64,000 nucleotides of DNA from Pseudomonas sp. KU26590 (GTDB lineage Bacteria > Pseudomonadota > Gammaproteobacteria > Pseudomonadales > Pseudomonadaceae): contig NZ_CP110644.1 of the NCBI RefSeq assembly GCF_026153515.1, forward strand, positions 3,935,501 through 3,999,500. The letters are read 5' to 3'. Each line of letters begins with the position of its first letter. Within the stretch, counting starts at the first letter, position 1. The notes beneath the pieces are model-generated. The model searched no databases. It saw nothing but the letters and a program-made list of their open reading frames with translations, and was not told where the DNA came from. The position numbers were made by a program, and so were the translations under genes. Below are positions 49,312 through 58,895 of this stretch, one piece after another.

Positions 49312-50702
49312 AAATCAGCGTTTTCGGTAGCGGGTATGTCGGTCTGGTGCAAGCCACCGTGCTTGCTGAAGTGGGCCACGACGTGGTCTGCATGGACATT
49401 GATCAGGCCAAGGTCGAGCAGTTGCGCCAGGGCCAGGTGCATATTTTCGAACCGGGGCTGGCCAGCCTGGTGCGAGAGAACCTGGAGAACAAGCGCCTGC
49501 AGTTCACCACCGACACCCAGCTGGCGGTCGAGCACGCCGAGGTGCTGTTCATCGCCGTCGGCACCCCGTCCCGCGATGACGGCTCGGCCGACCTGACAGG
49601 CTTCTTCGCGGTTGGCGAGGCCATCGCGACGTACCGGTCCGAGCCGCTGATCATCGTCGAGAAGTCCACAGTGCCCGTCGGCAGTGGCGACGCCCTGCGC
49701 GGGCACATCGACAAGGCGCTGCGCCAGGCCGGCCGCTTGCTGCAGTTCGATATCGTCTCCAACCCGGAATTTCTCAAGGAAGGTTCGGCGGTCAATGACT
49801 GCCGGCGCCCGGACCGCATCGTCATCGGCTGCGACAACGACGCCGTGCGCAAAGTCATGCGCGAGCTGTACGCGCCGTTCAACCGCAACCATGACCGGAT
49901 CATGTTCATGGACCTGCGCAGCGCCGAGCTGACCAAGTACGCGGCCAACTGCATGCTGGCGACCAAGATCAGCTTCATCAACCAGATCGCCGAACTGGCC
50001 GAACACCTGGGCGCAGACGTCGAATCGGTCCGGCTGGGCATCGGCGCGGACTCACGGATCGGCTACGACTTCATCTACCCCGGCTGCGGTTATGGCGGCT
50101 CGTGCTTCGGCAAGGACATCCGCGCCTTGATCCACAGCGCCCGTGAAGCCCATTGCTCCAACGACCTGCTGGCGGTGGTCGAGGCCATCAACGAGCGGCA
50201 GAAGAACAAACTGTTCGAGCGAGTGAAAGCCTTTTACGAAGGTGATCTGCGCGGCAAGACGTTCGCCTTGTGGGGGCTGGCGTTCAAGCCGAACACCGAC
50301 GACATGCGCGACGCGCCGAGCCGGGTGCTGATGGAAGCCTTGTGGGACGCCGGCGCCACGGTGCGGGCGTTTGACCCCGAGGCCATGCAAGAGACGCAGC
50401 GCCTCTACGGCAACCGCAAGGACCTGATTCTGATGGGCACGCCGGAGTCGACGTTGAACGATGCGGACGCGCTGATCATCTGCACCGAGTGGCAACAGTT
50501 CAAGGCCCCGGATTTCGAGCTGATCCAGCAACGCCTCGCCGCGCCGGTGATCTTCGACGGCCGCAACCTGTACGACACAGAACGGCTGGCGCAGAGCGGG
50601 TTTCACTACTTCCCGATCGGCCGTGGGGAATCCTGCGAATTGCCGATCCCGCAGAAACAGTGGCTGCCGTACAAAAACGTGGCGGGTGGGGTGATGGTGT
50701 AG
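49308..50702 (+). CDS. ugd: UDP-glucose 6-dehydrogenase
   Basis: Cytoplasmic enzyme of 464 residues that oxidises UDP-glucose to UDP-glucuronate with two NAD+, supplying ArnA. N-terminal NAD motif [11 protein letters not shown], conserved [16 protein letters not shown], and the catalytic Cys in GGSCFGKDI. The C-terminal UDP-binding domain has [17 protein letters not shown]. Last gene of the operon, as in P. aeruginosa; its start overlaps the arnF stop by 4 nt. Confidence 0.96.
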   Translation: MKISVFGSGYVGLVQATVLAEVGHDVVCMDIDQAKVEQLRQGQVHIFEPGLASLVRENLENKRLQFTTDTQLAVEHAEVLFIAVGTPSRDDGSADLTGFFAVGEAIATYRSEPLIIVEKSTVPVGSGDALRGHIDKALRQAGRLLQFDIVSNPEFLKEGSAVNDCRRPDRIVIGCDNDAVRKVMRELYAPFNRNHDRIMFMDLRSAELTKYAANCMLATKISFINQIAELAEHLGADVESVRLGIGADSRIGYDFIYPGCGYGGSCFGKDIRALIHSAREAHCSNDLLAVVEAINERQKNKLFERVKAFYEGDLRGKTFALWGLAFKPNTDDMRDAPSRVLMEALWDAGATVRAFDPEAMQETQRLYGNRKDLILMGTPESTLNDADALIICTEWQQFKAPDFELIQQRLAAPVIFDGRNLYDTERLAQSGFHYFPIGRGESCELPIPQKQWLPYKNVAGGVMV

Positions 50703-50755
50703 CGGCCGATAATGGGGTCCGGCGCCGGCCCCACTGAATGCACGCGATGCTTTTG

Positions 50756-51304
50756 GTGGGACCGGCTTCAGCCGGGAAGAGGCCCTTGAGTGCGCCGTAA
50801 ATTTTGCGGTGTGACCCATGACGCCTTCCCGGCTAAAGCCGGTCCCACAATGGTGTCCGGCGCCGACCCTACTGAATGCACTCGATCCGTTTAGTGGGAC
50901 CGGCACCAGCCCACTGAATGCACGCGATGCTTTTAGTGGGACCGGCTTCAGCCGGGAAGAGGCGCTTGAGTGCGCCGTAAATTTTGCAGCGTGACGCCTG
51001 ACGCCTTCCCGGCTGAAGCCGGTCCCACAGTTTTGTCCGGCGCCGACCTTACTGAATTCACGCGTTGCTTTTAGTGGGACCGGCTTCAGCCGGGAAGAGG
51101 CCCTTGAGTGCGCCGTAAATTTTGCGGTGTGACGCATTACGCCTTCCCGGCTGAAGCCGGTCCCACAGTTTTGTCCGGCGCCGACCTTACTGAATTCACG
51201 CGTTGCTTTTAGTGGGACCGGCTTCAGCCGGGAAGAGGCCCTTGAGTGCGCCGTAAATTTTGCAGCGTGACGCCTGACGCCTTCCCGGCTGAAGCCGGTC
51301 CCAC
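50756..51304. repeat. Array of four REPINs downstream of ugd
   Basis: Four inverted pairs of REP ends start at 50756, 50936, 51074 and 51212 with GTGGGACCGGCTTCAGCC. The last three are spaced exactly 138 bp. The first interval is 180 bp because of a 42-bp partial duplication of the spacer. Spacers share the phrase TTGAGTGCGCCGTAAATTTT. A separate CCACGCTCCGCGTGGGAATG half-element follows at about 51360. No coding sequence is present between ugd and the minus-strand glycosyltransferase gene. Confidence 0.88.
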
Positions 51305-51402
51305 AATGGTGTCCGGCGCCCACCCTACTCAATGCACGCGATGCCTGGATGCATGATCGTCCCCACGCTCCGCGTGGGAATGCAGCCCGGGACGCTCCGC
51401 GT

Positions 51403-52881
51403 TCATGAACGGCGGTCTGCACCCGGGGTGCCAGCCACGAAATAGTAGATGCGCCCTCCAATCTCGAACCGGTCGAGCACCCGCAAAGGAGGCTGCGGCG
51501 CGGATTCGCTTTCCATCACCACCACCCGGTCAGCGCCCAGTGCCAGAAAGCGCTCAAGGTCCGCCCCCGCCATGACACTGTCGAGCAGGCTCTGGCTGTA
51601 GAACACGCCGGCGCCCGCCAGTCGCTCGCTGGGTTGAAACAGTGCCACCTGCACCCCTTGCTGTTGCAGGTCATGGATTTTTTCCGTCAAGGGCAGAAAT
51701 GACAACTGCCTGTCCTCGCGCGGCGCCAGCCATTGCGCTGCACCCAGGTAGGTGACGACCACCAGCAAGACACCCGCCCCGCTGATGCTTCGACGATGGC
51801 GCATCACCGCCGCCGCAAACGCCGATACGCCTGAATGCGTGCCAATCCTGGCCCAGAGCACCCAGGCATATTCGGCAGCAATCACCGCAGCGGCCGGCGC
51901 CAGGGACATCAGGTACACCGTGCGCTTGCTCGACGCCAGCGTCAGCAACAGGAATTGCGCGCCCAGCCACAGGCTGAAGAACAACAGATAGCGGTTGCTC
52001 AGCAGTTGCTTGCGAAAGTGCCAAAGCCCCAGATACACCAACAGATTCCACGGCAGAAACGCTTCCGGCAGTTTCGCCAGGTAGTAATAGAACGGCTCGT
52101 AGTGCCCGGCTTCGGTGAACGAGCCGCTGAACCGGCCAACGCTGTTGGTCCACAGCACCTCCTTCAGCGACTCGGCACCGCCCTGCCCGTACAGAAAACC
52201 CAACCAGACGAGAAGCGGCACCAACGCCAGCAGCGTGAAGGCTGCCGGGCGAACCCAGTCGGCCACCTCCAGGCGTCTGTGCCGAACCGTCTCAACGACG
52301 AGCCAGAAGAAGATCACCACGCCCGGCAGCGCCAGTCCCAGCACCCCTTTGCTCAAGGTCGAAATCACGATGCCCAGCGTGAACGCAAGCCAGGGGCACA
52401 GTGCCGGCGACCCACGTCGCGCGCGCTCGCTGGCGTGGAAAAACGCCAGCAGCGCCAGGGTCACGCCGAGGGACAGCAACGCGTCCTCGCCCACTTGCCG
52501 CGCATTGCTCCAGAAGCTGGCCGTTGTTGCCAGCATGAACGCCGCCAGCCAGGCCACAGAGGCCGGGCGTCCGAAGCGCAACAGCATGGGGTAAAGGAGC
52601 AACACGCTGAACAGCCCGGCGAACGCCGACGCCAGGCGCACCGCCCAGGGGTTGGCGCCGAATACGCGGATCGCCGCCGCATCCAGCCAGACGCTCAGGG
52701 GTGGCTTCTCAAGAAAAGGCTGTCCGTTGAGGGTCGGGGTTACCCAGTTGTTGCTCAGGTGCATCTCCATGGCGATGCCTGCCACCCGCGGCTCCGTCGA
52801 GTTTTGCAGTTGGTGATTGCCCAAGGCGAAAAAAAACAGCACAGCAGCGAGTACGAAAAGCGAGAGCGCACGGGACGTCAT
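51403..52881 (-). CDS. GT39/ArnT-like membrane glycosyltransferase
   Basis: Polytopic GT-C protein of about 492 residues with some 10-12 hydrophobic segments. It has the PMT_2 pattern: NSTEPRVAGIAMEMHLSNNW and FLEKPPLSVWL parallel the ArnT loops, with Glu instead of Asp in the first acidic position. A hydrophilic C-terminal part of about 90 residues follows the last helix. It probably moves a sugar from a polyprenyl phosphate to an envelope acceptor on the periplasmic side. Start chosen at the ATG 52881 just before the first helix; upstream codons in the same frame look non-coding. Confidence 0.85.
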   Translation of the reverse strand: MTSRALSLFVLAAVLFFFALGNHQLQNSTEPRVAGIAMEMHLSNNWVTPTLNGQPFLEKPPLSVWLDAAAIRVFGANPWAVRLASAFAGLFSVLLLYPMLLRFGRPASVAWLAAFMLATTASFWSNARQVGEDALLSLGVTLALLAFFHASERARRGSPALCPWLAFTLGIVISTLSKGVLGLALPGVVIFFWLVVETVRHRRLEVADWVRPAAFTLLALVPLLVWLGFLYGQGGAESLKEVLWTNSVGRFSGSFTEAGHYEPFYYYLAKLPEAFLPWNLLVYLGLWHFRKQLLSNRYLLFFSLWLGAQFLLLTLASSKRTVYLMSLAPAAAVIAAEYAWVLWARIGTHSGVSAFAAAVMRHRRSISGAGVLLVVVTYLGAAQWLAPREDRQLSFLPLTEKIHDLQQQGVQVALFQPSERLAGAGVFYSQSLLDSVMAGADLERFLALGADRVVVMESESAPQPPLRVLDRFEIGGRIYYFVAGTPGADRRS

Positions 52882-53230
52882 CGAGGCAACACCGGCTGGG
52901 GAAAGAATCATCAATTGATGGCTGCCGGCAGTATGGGCAGCGCTTTGTTGAAGTCTTGTCAACGCCCCGTCAACACCTGATCGGGCGGCCGAGTGTTTCA
53001 GAGGATAGCTGACAGACGCGCACTCACGGATGATCACTGGCATACTCTTCACCGCAATTCAAAGCGCCCAGGCACCTATAAGTGTTCAATCGAACATTAA
53101 ACACTGACGGGGTTTTCACACTCAGGCCACATAACTTTTACGCCGCCCGCCCGACAGTCCATGGATGGCTGTTATGAATGTACCCGTGCAAAGGAGTGAC
53201 AATTTGAAACGTATTTAAAATCATCAGAAT
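52882..53230. other. Non-coding divergent region
   Basis: Lies between the GT39 gene (-) and the LTA-synthase-like gene (+). An open frame continues from the GT39 gene to 53052 but has no ribosome site and no helix-like content. The right half is A+T-rich and carries a TTTTCAC motif (53104-53119) and a sigma-70-like promoter further on, listed separately. No small gene is seen. Confidence 0.45.
53104..53119 (+). promoter_or_regulatory. ColR-box-like motif upstream of the LTA-synthase-like gene
   Basis: CTGACGGGGTTTTCAC. Compared with the Pseudomonas ColR consensus as I remember it (YYNASNNYTTTTTCAC) it matches all fixed positions except two (G at positions 8 and 9). It is about 220 nt upstream of the start codon and 110 nt upstream of the likely -35 box, which is rather far. 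Sequence match only. Confidence 0.3.
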
Positions 53231-53258
53231 TTGACAATAAAAGTATTTGCGCTATGTG
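53231..53258 (+). promoter_or_regulatory. Sigma-70-like promoter for the LTA-synthase-like gene
   Basis: TTGACA (53231-53236), a 16-nt spacer, TATGTG (53253-53258). The -35 box is perfect, the -10 box is weak (TATgTg). It lies about 80 nt before the start codon and directly before a palindrome that could bind a regulator. Confidence 0.5.
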
Positions 53259-53261
53259 CCC

Positions 53262-53277
53262 ACCGTTGAACAACGGT
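53262..53277. promoter_or_regulatory. Palindrome just after the promoter
   Basis: ACCGTTG AA CAACGGT: 7-bp perfect arms, 2-nt centre. It overlaps the expected transcription start region of the LTA-synthase-like gene, the place of a repressor operator. The binding protein is unknown. Confidence 0.35.
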
Positions 53278-53336
53278 AAAGGAGCCGCAGCGCCAGATAA
53301 CTGCAACCGGATACACCTGTCCAAAGGATTAGACAC

Positions 53337-55268
53337 ATGCGGATTCACTCATCGGCCCCTGCCCGATTCCTGCTGTTGGCAACCGGCACATGGCTCGCTC
53401 TCTTCTTTCTCACCCGTCTCGTTTTATTCACCACCCATCTGGATGAGGCCGGCCATCAAGTAGTCGCCACTTTTGCCACCGGCTTGCTCTATGACCTGGC
53501 ATTCCTGACCTACGCCGCCGTGCCACTGGGTATCTATGTCCTGCTCTGCCCGCCACGCTTATGGCGCGCTCGCGGGCATCGCTGGTTCCTGCAAGGGCTG
53601 ATGACACTCAGTATTTTCGTGATGCTGTTTGTCGCTGTGGCCGAATGGCTCTTCTGGGACGAGTTCGGCGTGAGATTCAACTTCATCGCCGTGGACTATC
53701 TGGTTTATTCCGACGAGGTCCTCAATAACATCCTCGAGTCCTACCCCATCGGCAAACTGCTGACCGCCCTGGCGATCGTGGCAATAGTGCTGAGCGCGAT
53801 CATCAGCCGCGCCGTCGCGGCCTCGATCAAAGCCCCGACACCGCCGCTGCGCAGCAGACTGGCCGGTATCGCACTGTTGCTGGCGCTGGCGGCCATCAGC
53901 CTGCAATTTGTCGATCAGGATAATCCTCGCGGTCTGGGCGGCAACGCTTATCAGCGGGAACTGGCGAGCAACGGCCCGTACCAGTTTTTCGCAGCGTTCA
54001 GAAACAACGAGCTGGATTATCAGCAGTTCTACGCCACCCTGCCCGACCCTCAAGTCGCCGAGCAGATGCGCCGGGAGCTGGCCGAGCCGAACAGCCGATT
54101 TGTCGGCAATGACCCGGTGGATATCCGGCGCGCGATCGACAACCCGGGCACGACGCGCAAAGCCAACATCGTGTTGGTGACCATTGAGAGCCTGAGCGCC
54201 AAATACCTGGGCAGCAACGGCGACACGCGCAATCTGACGCCCTACCTGGATGCGCTGCGCAAGCAAAGCGTGTACTTCAATAATTTCTACGCCACCGGCA
54301 CACGAACCGATCGCGGCCTGGAAGCCATTACCCTGTCCATTCCGCCGACGCCCGGACGTTCCATCGTCAAGCGCGTCGGTCGCGAGAGCGGTTTCGCCAG
54401 CCTGGGCCAGCAGCTGGCGGGCGTCGGTTACGACAGCGTTTTTGTTTACGGCGGCCGCGGCTATTTCGACAACATGAATGCATTCTTCAGCGGCAACGGC
54501 TACCGCGTGGTGGACCAGAGCAGCGTCAATGAACAGGACATTCACTTCAAAAATGCCTGGGGCATGGCCGACGAAGATCTCTACCAGCAGGCGCTCAACC
54601 TGGCGGATGCCGACTTCGCTGCGAACAAGCCGTTCCTGCTGCAATTGATGACCACGTCCAATCACCGTCCTTACACGTTCCCGGAGGGGCGCATTGACAT
54701 CCCTTCGGGCAACGGTCGCGATGGCGCGGTGAAATACACCGATTACGCCATCGGCAAGTTCCTTGAAAGCGCCCGCCAGAAACCCTGGTTCGACAACACG
54801 CTGTTCGTCTTCGTCGCCGACCACACGGCCGGCAGCGCAGGCAAGGAAGACTTGCCCATCGACAACTACCTCATTCCGCTGTTCATCTACGCGCCGAAGA
54901 TGCTCCAGCCCCGGGAGTTCTCTCAATTGGCGAGCCAGATCGATCTGGCGCCCACGCTGCTGGGGCTGCTGAATCTGGACTATCAGTCCACCTTCTTTGG
55001 CCGCAACCTGTTCCTCGATTCGGCCTTGCCGCCCCGGGTGGTGGTCGGTAATTACCAGCACCTCGGACTGTTCGACGGCAAGGATCTGGCCATTCTCAGC
55101 CCGCGCCAGGCCCTGCGCCGCCACGACAACGCGCTGGGGGAAAGTGTCGAAAGCCAATCAACCTCTGCCGATCCACTGATTGCGCGCGCCATCGCCTATT
55201 ACCAGGTGGCAAGCGAGGGGTTCAAACAGCATTTGCTGGACTGGAAGCCTGACGTTCCAAAGCCGTAA
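53337..55268 (+). CDS. LTA synthase-like / phosphoethanolamine-transferase-fold membrane protein
   Basis: Inner-membrane protein of 643 residues. Five N-terminal membrane helices (about 10-30, 45-70, 80-105, 140-165, 175-195) are followed by a periplasmic sulfatase-fold domain (about 270-600). Metal and catalytic residues are visible: Glu in VTIESLSAKYLG, the nucleophile Thr in ATGTRTDRGLEA, Asp/His in FVADHTAG and His in TSNHRPY. In Gram-negatives such proteins transfer phosphoglycerol or phosphoethanolamine to envelope glycans or lipids. AAGGA precedes the ATG. Neighbouring phosphatases and arn genes suggest envelope-charge modification. Confidence 0.9.
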   Translation: MRIHSSAPARFLLLATGTWLALFFLTRLVLFTTHLDEAGHQVVATFATGLLYDLAFLTYAAVPLGIYVLLCPPRLWRARGHRWFLQGLMTLSIFVMLFVAVAEWLFWDEFGVRFNFIAVDYLVYSDEVLNNILESYPIGKLLTALAIVAIVLSAIISRAVAASIKAPTPPLRSRLAGIALLLALAAISLQFVDQDNPRGLGGNAYQRELASNGPYQFFAAFRNNELDYQQFYATLPDPQVAEQMRRELAEPNSRFVGNDPVDIRRAIDNPGTTRKANIVLVTIESLSAKYLGSNGDTRNLTPYLDALRKQSVYFNNFYATGTRTDRGLEAITLSIPPTPGRSIVKRVGRESGFASLGQQLAGVGYDSVFVYGGRGYFDNMNAFFSGNGYRVVDQSSVNEQDIHFKNAWGMADEDLYQQALNLADADFAANKPFLLQLMTTSNHRPYTFPEGRIDIPSGNGRDGAVKYTDYAIGKFLESARQKPWFDNTLFVFVADHTAGSAGKEDLPIDNYLIPLFIYAPKMLQPREFSQLASQIDLAPTLLGLLNLDYQSTFFGRNLFLDSALPPRVVVGNYQHLGLFDGKDLAILSPRQALRRHDNALGESVESQSTSADPLIARAIAYYQVASEGFKQHLLDWKPDVPKP

Positions 55269-55428
55269 TCACCCTGCCAATGCGGAGCGGGCAAGACGCG
55301 ACCACGTCGTGAATTGCCCGCCCACAACCTCCGTCGCTCATTTATACGGCGCCCTCAGTCTGCGCTAAGTTTCGCGGCGTACCTTCTCCCCTGCGCAATT
55401 GCTGCGCTGCCAAGGAGAAGCGTTCCAC

Positions 55429-56193
55429 ATGAATTCAACCACTGCCGCCTGGCTGAACAAGGTGCCCGAAGTCACTCTGGGGTTCTGGGTGATCAAGATC
55501 CTGTCCACGACGGTGGGTGAAACCGTCGCCGATTTTCTTGCCGTCGACGCCGGCCTTGGCGCAGGTGTGACCACGGTGGGCATGGCATTGCTGCTGGCCA
55601 TCGCGCTGTTCGGACAACTGCGTACCCGCGCTTATACGCCTTGGATCTATTGGCTCACCGTGGTGCTGGTCAGCATCGTTGGCACGCAGATAACCGATGT
55701 GCTCACCGACGTGCTGGACGTCAGTCTGGACACCAGCACGGTGGTGTTCTCGGTGCTGCTGGCGGTGAACTTTCTGGTCTGGTACCAGACCGAGCGCAGC
55801 CTGTCGATTCGCCAGATCACGTCCCGTCGGCGGGAGCTGTTTTACTGGACCACCGTGCTTTGCACGTTCGCCCTTGGCACCGCCGCCGGGGACCTGGCCA
55901 CCGAAGCGCTGGGACTGGGCTTCACGCTAGGCGCAGTGATTTTCGGCGCGCTGATCGCCGCGACTCTGATTGCCTGGCGCATGGGCAGCAATCCCGTGCT
56001 GACGTTCTGGCTGGCCTACATCCTCACCCGACCCTTCGGTGCCTCCCTGGGCGACCTTCTGACCCAAGCTAAAACCTACGGTGGCCTGGGAATGGGCGCG
56101 ACCTGGACCAGTGCGATTTTCCTCTGCGTCATCCTCATTCTGGTGGTCGCGGCACAGCTCACTGTCGGCCACCGCAAAGCAACGGCTCAATAA
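55429..56193 (+). CDS. COG4705-like polytopic membrane protein
   Basis: Protein of 254 residues with about eight hydrophobic segments arranged as two similar halves: NKVPEVTLGFWVIKILSTTVGETVADFLA in pieces at the start and YWTTVLCTFALGTAAGDLATE in the second half. Each half has a Thr-x-Gly-(Glu/Asp) motif inside a helix. This resembles the COG4705 'membrane-anchored protein' family, often next to two-component genes. Function unknown. AAGGAGA lies 7 nt before the ATG. Probably the first gene of an operon with the lipoprotein and sensor pair. Confidence 0.82.
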   Translation: MNSTTAAWLNKVPEVTLGFWVIKILSTTVGETVADFLAVDAGLGAGVTTVGMALLLAIALFGQLRTRAYTPWIYWLTVVLVSIVGTQITDVLTDVLDVSLDTSTVVFSVLLAVNFLVWYQTERSLSIRQITSRRRELFYWTTVLCTFALGTAAGDLATEALGLGFTLGAVIFGALIAATLIAWRMGSNPVLTFWLAYILTRPFGASLGDLLTQAKTYGGLGMGATWTSAIFLCVILILVVAAQLTVGHRKATAQ

Positions 56194-56220
56194 CTCTTGA
56201 ATACTCAGAAAGGTAAAACC

Positions 56221-56661
56221 ATGCGCTATTTTCAGAACGCTATCCGCCACATTGCTATCGTCTCCTCGATCTTTCTGCTCAGTGTGGCCGCAGGCTGCTC
56301 CAAGCCGGCCACGCCGCCACATGCTGCCGGGACCGCGACGGCCTCACAGAGCAACAGCGGCCAGCCAGGCGTATCCAGTCTGGGCGATCTGTCTGAATTC
56401 AGGACCATCGCAGCGGACGTCGCCGGAAAGGTCGACAAAAACGATCTGTCCGGCGCAAAAACGCGTATCAAGGACCTGGAATCGACATGGGACGCCGCCG
56501 AGGCCGGGATCAAACCCCGTGCAGCAAGCGATTGGCACGTGCTGGACAAGTCCATCGACCGCGCGCTGTCGGCGTTGCGTGCCACCAACCCCAGGCAGGA
56601 TGATTGCAAGGCGGCCATGAGCGACCTCATGAAGACGTTCGACTCGCTGCAAGGGAAGTGA
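56221..56661 (+). CDS. Small lipoprotein
   Basis: Protein of 146 residues with a lipoprotein signal (SVAAGC-SKP, Cys at about residue 23). The mature part starts with a Pro/Ala/Ser linker, then a helical domain with [48 protein letters not shown] and [13 protein letters not shown]. Proteins of this shape are frequently encoded with COG4705-type membrane proteins and sensor pairs. It might be a periplasmic sensor accessory; this is a guess. 27 nt after the membrane-protein gene. Confidence 0.8.
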   Translation: MRYFQNAIRHIAIVSSIFLLSVAAGCSKPATPPHAAGTATASQSNSGQPGVSSLGDLSEFRTIAADVAGKVDKNDLSGAKTRIKDLESTWDAAEAGIKPRAASDWHVLDKSIDRALSALRATNPRQDDCKAAMSDLMKTFDSLQGK

Positions 56662-56784
56662 TCGGCCTGCTCGCTGGCCCGCCTTGTCGTTTCAGGCGCC
56701 GCGCCTTCCACCGGGTTTAATCCCGCCAGGCTTGATGTTTCAATGGACGCCCTCCCTGTGAGGGCGTTCGCGATGGAGACCCAC

Positions 56785-57450
56785 GTGCGCATATTGCTTG
56801 TCGAAGACGACCCGATGATCGGCGAAGCCATTCAAGGCGCGCTGATGGACGCCAGTCACGCCGCTGACTGGGTCAAAGACGGCCTGGTCGCGCTTGCTGC
56901 GCTGGACACTCACCACTACGATCTGGTGCTGCTCGATCTCGGACTTCCGGGCAAAGACGGTCAGTCCGTGCTGAGCAGCATTCGTGCGCAGAACAACCCC
57001 GTTCCACTGTTGATCATTACCGCACGCGACAGCCTAGATGAACGCTTGCGAGGCCTGGACGGCGGCGCAGACGACTACCTGCTCAAACCGTTCCAGATGG
57101 CTGAATTGCTGGCGCGGATGCGCGCGGTCATGCGCCGCAAAGGCGGCAGCGCCTCACCCTTGCTGGGCAACGGCGTGGTGACGCTCGACCCCAGCTCCAG
57201 GCAGGCGAGTACCGAGCAACAGCCTGCCGTGCAACTTTCCGGCCGTGAGTTTGCACTGCTGCACGCGCTGTTGATCCGGCCAGGGGCCATTCTTTCCCGG
57301 GCCGATCTCGAAGACCGTATTTACGGCTGGGGTAACGAGGTCGAAAGCAACGCCGTCGAGTTTCTGATTCACGCTTTGCGGCGCAAGCTGGGCAGCCATG
57401 TCATCAAGAACGTCAGAGGTGTGGGATGGATGGTTTCAAAACCCGCCTGA
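56785..57450 (+). CDS. OmpR/PhoB-family response regulator
   Basis: DNA-binding regulator of about 221 residues. Receiver (1-115) with RILLVEDDPM, phosphoacceptor Asp in LVLLDLGLPGKDG, Thr in LLIITARDS and Lys in YLLKPFQ. Winged-helix domain (about 125-220) with LSGREFALLHALLIRPG and NAVEFLIHALRRKLG. Closest in style to PmrA/QseB. The GTG at 56785 is preferred: GGAGA is 5 nt upstream and it gives the canonical (M)RILLVEDD start. ATG codons at 56773 and 56743 are alternatives. Overlaps its kinase gene by 25 nt. Confidence 0.92.
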   Translation: MRILLVEDDPMIGEAIQGALMDASHAADWVKDGLVALAALDTHHYDLVLLDLGLPGKDGQSVLSSIRAQNNPVPLLIITARDSLDERLRGLDGGADDYLLKPFQMAELLARMRAVMRRKGGSASPLLGNGVVTLDPSSRQASTEQQPAVQLSGREFALLHALLIRPGAILSRADLEDRIYGWGNEVESNAVEFLIHALRRKLGSHVIKNVRGVGWMVSKPA

Positions 57451-58805
57451 GGGAATCGGTCCAGCTCAGGCTTTCGGCGTCACTGTCGCTGGTACTCCTG
57501 ATTGTCGCGATGGCCGCCGGCGTGTTCGCGTTCGTGTCCGCATTCGATGAAGCGCATGAGATGCAGGACGCCACCCTGCGCCAGGTCGCCGACCTGTTCG
57601 AGCGTCAGCGCATGACATTGCGCTACGCGGAGCCCTCTGCCACCGAAGACGACGATGAAGAGTCTCGTGTGGTGATCCAGTATCTGGCCGATGGCGCCAA
57701 CGCCAGTCACAACGGTGATGCAAGCACCCCGTTGCCACTGCCGACAACCTTGTCAGATGGACTCCGGACGCTTGATGTCGGTGGCGAACCCTTTCGGGTT
57801 TTGGTGAAGACCACCACCGATGGCCAGCGTATTGCCGTGGCTCAGGAAGTCGGGGCTCGCGACAAGGATGCGCGGGAAAGCGCCTGGCGCAGCCTGTTGC
57901 CATTCCTGATTCTGTTCCCGGTGCTGCTGCTGGTCATGAGCGATTTGGTCCGCAAACTGTTTCGCCCTATCGCCCTGCTCTCTCGGGAGATTGACCTACG
58001 CGAAAGTCAGGCACTGCACCCCATCGACGAACGTCACGTGCCGCTCGAGGTCCGGCCCTTTGTCGTGGCCATCAACCGACTGCTGGAGCGGGTGCGCAAG
58101 GCGATGGAAACCCAGAGCCGTTTTGTGGCCGACGCTGCCCATGAGTTGCGCTCGCCCCTCACGGCGCTTTCCTTGCAGGCTGAGCGCCTGGCGCAGACCG
58201 AAATGCCGGCACACGCACACGAACGTCTCAAACCGTTGCGCCGGGGTATCGAGCGCGGTCGCAAGCTTATCGATCAGCTGTTGTCCCTTGCCACGGCTCA
58301 GTCGATAACCCGCTCACCGACACAGGCGATTTCGGTGCGGGGCGTCTATCGGCGCGTGCTTGAAGATCTGATGGCGCTGGCCGAGGCCCGCCAGCTCGAT
58401 ATCGGCATTGAAGGTGATCAGGATGTGCACGTGTTCATGCATGAGGTGGACCTGCTCACGCTGGTCAAGAACCTGGTCGACAACGCAATTCGCTACACCC
58501 CGTCCGGCGGTCGTGTGGATCTGTCGGTTGACCTCGCAGGTGGCCAGGCAAAATTGCAAGTAAGCGACTCAGGGCCCGGCATTGCCATCGGAGAACGGGA
58601 GCGCGTGTTCGACCCTTTCTATCGGACGCTGGGCACAGAACAGGTGGGTTCCGGACTTGGCCTTTCAATCGTCAGGACCATCGTGGAGCGTGCGGGGGCA
58701 ACCGTTCATTTGAACTACACCGATGAACTCAACCGCAGCGGCTTGTGCGTGACGGTCTGGTTGCCCACCGGCGCTAAACCCGCTGATGCCGACAGCAGCA
58801 CCTGA
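57426..58805 (+). CDS. Sensor histidine kinase, QseC/PmrB-like
   Basis: Membrane kinase of 459 residues. TM1 at about 16-38, a periplasmic domain of about 115 residues rich in acidic residues (EPSATEDDDEESRVV), TM2 at about 155-173, HAMP-like linker, then HisKA with the His in ADAAHELRSPLTAL. ATPase boxes: LVKNLVDNAIRYTP, VSDSGPGIA, VGSGLGLSIV. An acidic loop facing the periplasm could bind cations such as Fe3+, Zn2+ or cationic peptides, as in PmrB or ColS; the loop here has no ExxE motif that I can see. Partner of the overlapping regulator gene. Confidence 0.9.
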   Translation: MDGFKTRLRESVQLRLSASLSLVLLIVAMAAGVFAFVSAFDEAHEMQDATLRQVADLFERQRMTLRYAEPSATEDDDEESRVVIQYLADGANASHNGDASTPLPLPTTLSDGLRTLDVGGEPFRVLVKTTTDGQRIAVAQEVGARDKDARESAWRSLLPFLILFPVLLLVMSDLVRKLFRPIALLSREIDLRESQALHPIDERHVPLEVRPFVVAINRLLERVRKAMETQSRFVADAAHELRSPLTALSLQAERLAQTEMPAHAHERLKPLRRGIERGRKLIDQLLSLATAQSITRSPTQAISVRGVYRRVLEDLMALAEARQLDIGIEGDQDVHVFMHEVDLLTLVKNLVDNAIRYTPSGGRVDLSVDLAGGQAKLQVSDSGPGIAIGERERVFDPFYRTLGTEQVGSGLGLSIVRTIVERAGATVHLNYTDELNRSGLCVTVWLPTGAKPADADSST

Positions 58806-58895
58806 GCAAACGACAAGATATTCACGGCAGCCGAACCTATTTTTGACAAACGCCTGTCTAGGATCGCGCAACGTTTAGAGTGGCGGGTTTTATCT

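Noticed and set aside
53254..53463. 69-codon frame overlapping the start of the LTA-synthase-like gene
   Set aside because: Overlaps the real gene in another frame and has no ribosome site.
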